From Cranoglanis bouderius (Eukaryota; Chordata; Actinopteri; Siluriformes; Cranoglanididae), in the NCBI GenBank assembly GCA_023630585.1, contig CM042562.1:11844684-11908683 (forward strand): a DNA stretch of 64,000 bases. The letters run 5' to 3'. The translations under genes were made by a program, and so were the position numbers. Each line of letters starts with the position of its first letter. The first letter of the stretch is position 1. This document shows, piece after piece, positions 59,198-64,000 of the stretch. The notes beneath the pieces are model-generated. The model saw only the letters and a program-made list of their open reading frames with translations, did no database searches and had not been told where the DNA came from.

Positions 59198-59260
59198 GTG
59201 GTATAAGAGAATTAAAACACTTCAAGCCGTATCACACCGTTTCATTGTGGATTATTTTCA
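59198..59260. repeat. Fragment of a dispersed repeat (copy 2)
   Basis: Matches 20191-20217 at 26 of 27 positions in the same orientation and shares a following GATTATTTTC. See the entry at 20191. Confidence 0.55.
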
Positions 59261-59414
59261 TATTGTCCCATCATGCTTTATTCCTTATTTTGTCTTGACC
59301 ACGTCATCTTTGTAATGTAAAATAGTAAAAAAAAAAAATGAATAGCTCTATATACATCAGTGTTATTATAATGGCTTCATAAAGAGTGGGAAAATGGATT
59401 CAGGTGCAGGTTAT

Positions 59415-59417
<3 letters not shown>

Positions 59418-59465
<48 letters not shown>
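59418..59465. repeat. (TAA)16 microsatellite
   Basis: Pure TAA/AAT units. A second tract lies at 59979-60044. Confidence 0.95.
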
Positions 59466-59686
59466 GTTTGTTGTAACTTGTAAGACTAGTAAAGATTACA
59501 AGGCCTGCATCAGGCACTCAGGCAGATGGAAGAAATTTAACACATAAAAAAGTGAAGATAAATTAAATATGCTAATTGTTTCAAGACCAACTGGATGTTC
59601 CAGTGCACTACTGGAACTAGGCCGGCTTCACTGCCCCGGGGTCTGGATGGCTTAATATCATTGTGGGCCAACAACTTCCAAGTTTC

Positions 59687-59691
<5 letters not shown>

Positions 59692-59723
<32 letters not shown>
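59692..59723. repeat. Poly(A) run of about 32
   Basis: An uninterrupted A run; no retroelement body is recognised to its left. Confidence 0.93.
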
Positions 59724-59727
<4 letters not shown>

Positions 59728-59977
59728 TCAACACTATGTTAGTACATTTGACTGTGATTAAAAACTCAAGATGTCGGGACATGAAACATGTCAATGATCC
59801 AAAGCACACAAGTAAATGAATACCAGAAGACATCCTGCAATTTAAAATGGACATGTCTGAATCCTGACCTGACAGTTAAATACTGTGGTGTGATCTGAAA
59901 CAGCCTGTTCAAGCAATAGCATGCATGAAGTAAAAAAAAAGTTTAGGTCAGAATAAATCTAATAGGTCCTTTGAATA

Positions 59978-59978
<1 letters not shown>

Positions 59979-60044
<66 letters not shown>
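59979..60044. repeat. (AAT)22 microsatellite
   Basis: Pure AAT units of about 66 bases. Confidence 0.95.
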
Positions 60045-60045
<1 letters not shown>

Positions 60046-60049
60046 ACCC

Positions 60050-62938
60050 TGAAGTAGGTAGATGCAGGGTAAAATGATTTCCACTAAGCATTACAGTGGA
60101 TTATTTTGTGCAGAAACAGAGGCATTATTATCACTGTTATTTAGAACGGAAAGATTTTTCATTAGTGCTAGCCAGGACTAAACTTTAAAGATGTGTCCAG
60201 AATTGTTGGAGAACACTCAGCAACAAAGACTTCCAAGCTGAATAAAGGATATAACTGCTTTATGGAAGAATTTAGCAACAGCTACCAGGGTAAGGTTAAC
60301 TGATATTAGCATTGATGATGAAGAGGTAGATAATGTAAATAATGTAGATAATAATGTAGATAATTGCTATTGTTTATGTATTAGTTCATGTTTATTTCAT
60401 GTTTATTTTTTCATGTTTAAAATTATAACATTGTGGAAATACTGAAAACATCATTTTGCTAGCATAAGCTAGCTGTATTTCTTGTTAACTGAGAGCAGAG
60501 CTAACACTCATGGTGAGAATGATGAGTGTATTAGTGTCAATTGCAGTCAACAGTGTGGTGGTAGTCAGAGCTGCATGTTACCAATGAGGAGGAAAGAAGA
60601 GATACACAAGCTGAGGTTAAATTAAACTTCACCAGTCTTGAGATCCTGTCAGATTAGCTTTGTTCAGATATTGAACCTTTTCTCCAGCACTGTGCCCGTT
60701 GTTTATTTATCCCATAAACTCTACTTGCTTGATGTTTCTTTGATTCCATTGCAGTTCTCACTTCTCATAAACAGTGTTTGATTACAATGACAATGACAAT
60801 ATATTGTCTGACTGTAGCCGAAGTAAAATTATCCTGTAAAGGCTAATTCCCACAGCCCAATGACAACTATAAATTGCCTTTAGCTTTGGGTGCTACCAAG
60901 AATACTAAGGTAATAATACATTGTTACCAAGTAAGGAGATACTGTGACCTCGTTGTTTACATTAAATGTCTAAAATATATGGCACTGCACTGTTGTGTGT
61001 GTGTTCTCATTAGAAAAATGGATTTCATGACTTTATTTTGTGCTAATTATGTTTAATGGTGTGACATTCAGGTAGACTTGAATTTCTTCACTAATATGAC
61101 ATCCCAGGCTACGTGACAAGGTATCACAGTTAACCCTATGGTTATGGTAGAGGTGAAGCTAGAGGTCATATCTTTCATTATGACTTCATTCGTGAAATTA
61201 CACAATATCCATCCAGATTTCCCTCACTCATTTAAAATGGTACAAATTCCACATGAGATCAAGTTGTTGTCATGGTAACAACTAAACTATGACTAAATGT
61301 TCATATTAACTTTCACATTTTAACCAAAATTTGCAGATATGTACAGTAGGTCAAAACATGTATACTACATTAGTTGCTCATTTCTAATCTCTGTTTTATC
61401 CTTCCATTCTTCCATAAACCTCTTTGACCCCAGATAGACATTTCAAATCTATTGAAATAAATACTTTTCGTTTAAAAGACAGCCCATGTTATGTGTTCAT
61501 TTCTGTTACACATTACATGCTATTATGCCATCAATACAATGATGATGAATAATGACTTGATCCTTATATCACATCATTTTTAAATAAGAACTTTATCATG
61601 CTTGTAGTATGTTATTAATGAATAATGTTACAAAATACAGTACAAAAATTGAACACAAACATTAAGTGTTTATCCAAAGTGACTTACAAATGAGGACGTA
61701 CAAGCAAAACAAGTTTCATAGCGCTAACAAGGTGTATATCTTTTGAAACACATTTTTAATCCTATATACTTTATATATGCACTTCATAATCTTCATTACA
61801 ACATCAAATTGGCAGTCAATAGGCATATGTTCAAAGGGCAATGTCAGGCAGGTCACTCGGGTGACCTCAGTCCTCAAAGAAGTGTCTGGAATCTGTCGTT
61901 TATTATGTAGTGCACTGAAAACAGCCAAAGTGGCTGAACAAACGAGACAAAAAAAGAATAATTGGAAGTTCCATTAGTGAGCTGACTGATGATTCTTGTT
62001 AAAGGAAGGAAACATGCTCCATTCCCGTTCGGAAAAGCTGAGAGGGAGGGAAGATGGGTGAATAAGGTGATCCAGTGCAGCCCTCTCTCTCCTCCTCTCT
62101 GGGTGGTATAGATCCTTCAGCTATTGAAAATCAATAGTCACGTGACATGGCCGAGGTCAGAGGTCAGGTAAATGAAGCACTTTAAGCTTTCTGGCTGTGG
62201 TGTTCTGACTCCATGAGAAATGATCAGCAGCAGCCTTTCAGGAGCTGGAGAAGTGAAGCTTTCACATGTAACCTGATAACCAGAACATATGGCTATATGG
62301 CTGCTTCTCCTGACTGAGAGAACATGGGGCGTCAGATTTCAAAAACGTCAGATTTCAAAAACGCATATTTGTATACTTTTTTAAAAAAAAATTCCTTCAT
62401 TCTCTTTTGCACATTGAGCATGACATCATCCTAGTGTTCTCATATAGATTTAGATTCTCTCTCTCTTTTTTTTTTAAGGAAGCAATTACACCACCTTCAG
62501 TCAAGCACACAAGATTAAACGCGACCCATGGCTGGATGTGCCAAGGCGGATAATTGATGTCTGGCAAATATTTTTCTAATATGTCACTTATTGGTGTATG
62601 TGAATTTAAAGACCTGTGTTTTAATAATTGCAGACGTTTCTACTCCACTGATAATGAGTGACTAGCAGCCTGCAGGCTCCGGAGGGTTAAGATGCCAAAA
62701 GTTGGAACCCTCTAGAGACGGAAACCTCAGGAAAATACAATAAAGGATATTAGTGTAGAGCAGAAATGTGCTCTTTACATAGAATTCCCTGTGGGCTGTG
62801 AATGGTTCTGATTAGATGGATATACATTAGAGGGAAATTAGTTTCAAAATAGTACATATTGTCTCTTCGGCTTGCTGTTTTAAGCGTAAAGACGATATGA
62901 GACCATAAATCTGGTTCATGTTAGAAGACATGTCCATC
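60050..62938. other. 3' flank, no gene seen
   Basis: AT-rich DNA with a short L2-type tail remnant (61662-61695, listed) and a 16-base tandem pair (CGTCAGATTTCAAAAA twice, about 62330-62361). No exon or RNA gene is recognised. The stretch 62500-62700 is complex and may be regulatory. Confidence 0.6.
61662..61695 (-). mobile_element. SINE/L2-type tail remnant
   Basis: The minus strand reads TTTGTAAGTCACTTTGGATAAACACTTAATG, close to the tail of the SINEs at 56022 and 62940. Only the tail is present, as expected of a 5'-truncated insertion. Confidence 0.55.
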
Positions 62939-62939
62939 T

Positions 62940-63129
62940 TACATTTATGGCATTTGGCAGACGTCCTTATCCAGAGCGACTTACATATATTTAATTTATG
63001 CATCTGAGCAATTGAGGGTTAAGGGCCTTGCTCAAGGGCCCAACAGTGGCAGCTTGGCGGTGCTGGGATTTGAATTCACGACCTTCTGATCAGTAGCCCA
63101 ACGTCTTAACCGCTGAGGTACCGCTACCC
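62940..63129 (-). mobile_element. tRNA-derived SINE with L2-type tail, second copy
   Basis: Minus strand: GGTAGCGGTACCTCAGCGG (A-box type), GGTCGTGAATTCAAATCCC (B-box type), a body with GGGCCCTTGAGCAAGGCCC and a tail with GCTCTGGATAAGGACGTCTG and CCAAATGCCATAAATGT. Same family and orientation as 56022-56207. No coding capacity. Confidence 0.85.
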
Positions 63130-64000
63130 ATACTTCTTCCATGCGAAATGTATTTTAATGTTGTGGATGTTCACTCACTGTGATCCGAGAAGACGGGAAT
63201 CAGAAGTGCATCCGCATTGCTGCACAGGTAGAACTGACCGGAGAAATGGAGATCGCATTTCGTTTCTAATGAAAGCCTATTGAAAATCACATACATTTTG
63301 GAATAATACAGATTCTCTTGGGTAGCTTATCGGGTTCTGAGTACATGTATTAGGACTTAAGCAATATTACTTTATTAGGGCTTAGCTTGGTTAATATCTG
63401 CTCAGTACCGATTTATATGGCTTGAGTGGTCAACAGTGGCTCAGCTTACACAGTAGGGATGTGTTTTAAAATTAATATTATAGATCAACTAAATTACGGC
63501 AAGCTAAGAGCAGCGCGGGACATCCCAGCAGTCTTAATGTGCACACTGTAATTCAGGACTGAATCAAACTCTTTGCGCTGATGAGTTCAAGAAATGAAAG
63601 CCAAATCCTTTGTGTGAACAGCTCTCATAATCCGCAAACAGCTCGGCATCACTGCCCCTCTCCGGCTTCCTTTGGTTTGATAACTACAGCTTTAACACGT
63701 CCCCCCTACTGACATAAACAATAAGTAGCGATCGACGCAGGTGCAGCTAATCAAGAATATCAATAAAAATGACGAAGGGAAGGATAATTTCCCTCATGGC
63801 AAAAAAAAAAAAGCTATGTTTTTGTGTGCATACTTAAGGCTGAGATTAGGGCAAAAAAAAATGTTGTTGGGAAATCTAGGCCATGTTATGTACGTGTGCT
63901 GTATGGTGCACCATTGAGAGCGCACAGTAAGGCACTCTGTGTAACAGTGCCAACGCTGAGTTCTACTCCCCTACCCACAATGCAACAGTGCCACTAAAAA
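63130..64000. other. 3' flank, no gene seen
   Basis: Ordinary complex DNA with short A runs near 63800. The stretch 63480-63700 (AACTAAATTACGGCAAGCTA and following) is repeat-poor. I recognise no exon or RNA gene up to the window end. Confidence 0.6.

Overview
This is a stretch of fish (teleost) nuclear genome carrying the 3' two-thirds of one gene on the + strand, an Early B-cell Factor / Collier-Olf-EBF transcription factor that I identify as ebf3, followed by about 19 kb of 3' flank. Introns with canonical GT-AG splice sites, very dense CA/GA/AT microsatellites, tRNA-derived SINEs with L2-type tails and decayed DNA transposons all point to a teleost. The SINE types resemble those of ostariophysan fish such as catfishes, but the species and the teleost paralogue (ebf3a or ebf3b) cannot be fixed from the window. 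I see no bacterial, viral or plasmid content.

Layout. 1-7130 is the 3' part of an intron; the 5' exons (N-terminus, most of the DNA-binding domain, zinc knuckle) lie to the left, outside the window. Ten coding exons follow at 7131-7212, 10747-10891, 17226-17356, 18720-18846, 32344-32432, 37280-37345, 38065-38242, 38838-39026, 39759-39956 and 41873-41904. All phases join, giving 411 codons plus a TAA stop. They encode the end of the DNA-binding domain, the IPT/TIG domain, the helix-loop-helix-loop-helix dimerisation region and the Ser/Pro/Thr/Asn-rich transactivation tail. The 3' UTR runs from 41905 to a probable distal poly(A) signal at 44806-44811, with an earlier strong candidate at 43457-43488. 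From about 44830 to 64000 I find no coding exon. That flank holds candidate conserved non-coding DNA (47160-47480, 48090-48260), at least six minus-strand SINE copies, a SINE nested in a decayed DNA transposon (55867-56552), a ~0.9 kb CTA-type satellite (57480-58412) and other dispersed repeats.

The most interesting points concern splicing and regulation. A (TG)19 microsatellite takes the place of the polypyrimidine tract at the acceptor of a 66-nt in-frame helix exon. Complementary (TG)n and (CA)n tracts flank the exon at 7131-7212. Three exons end in in-frame alternative donor pairs (27, 12 and 12 nt apart). Several EBF-type palindromes lie inside the gene. The low-repeat stretches in the introns look like the conserved enhancer clusters typical of developmental regulators. 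I found no evidence for a wholly new biological system. The ORFs longer than 60 codons that do not match the exons are mostly translated microsatellites.
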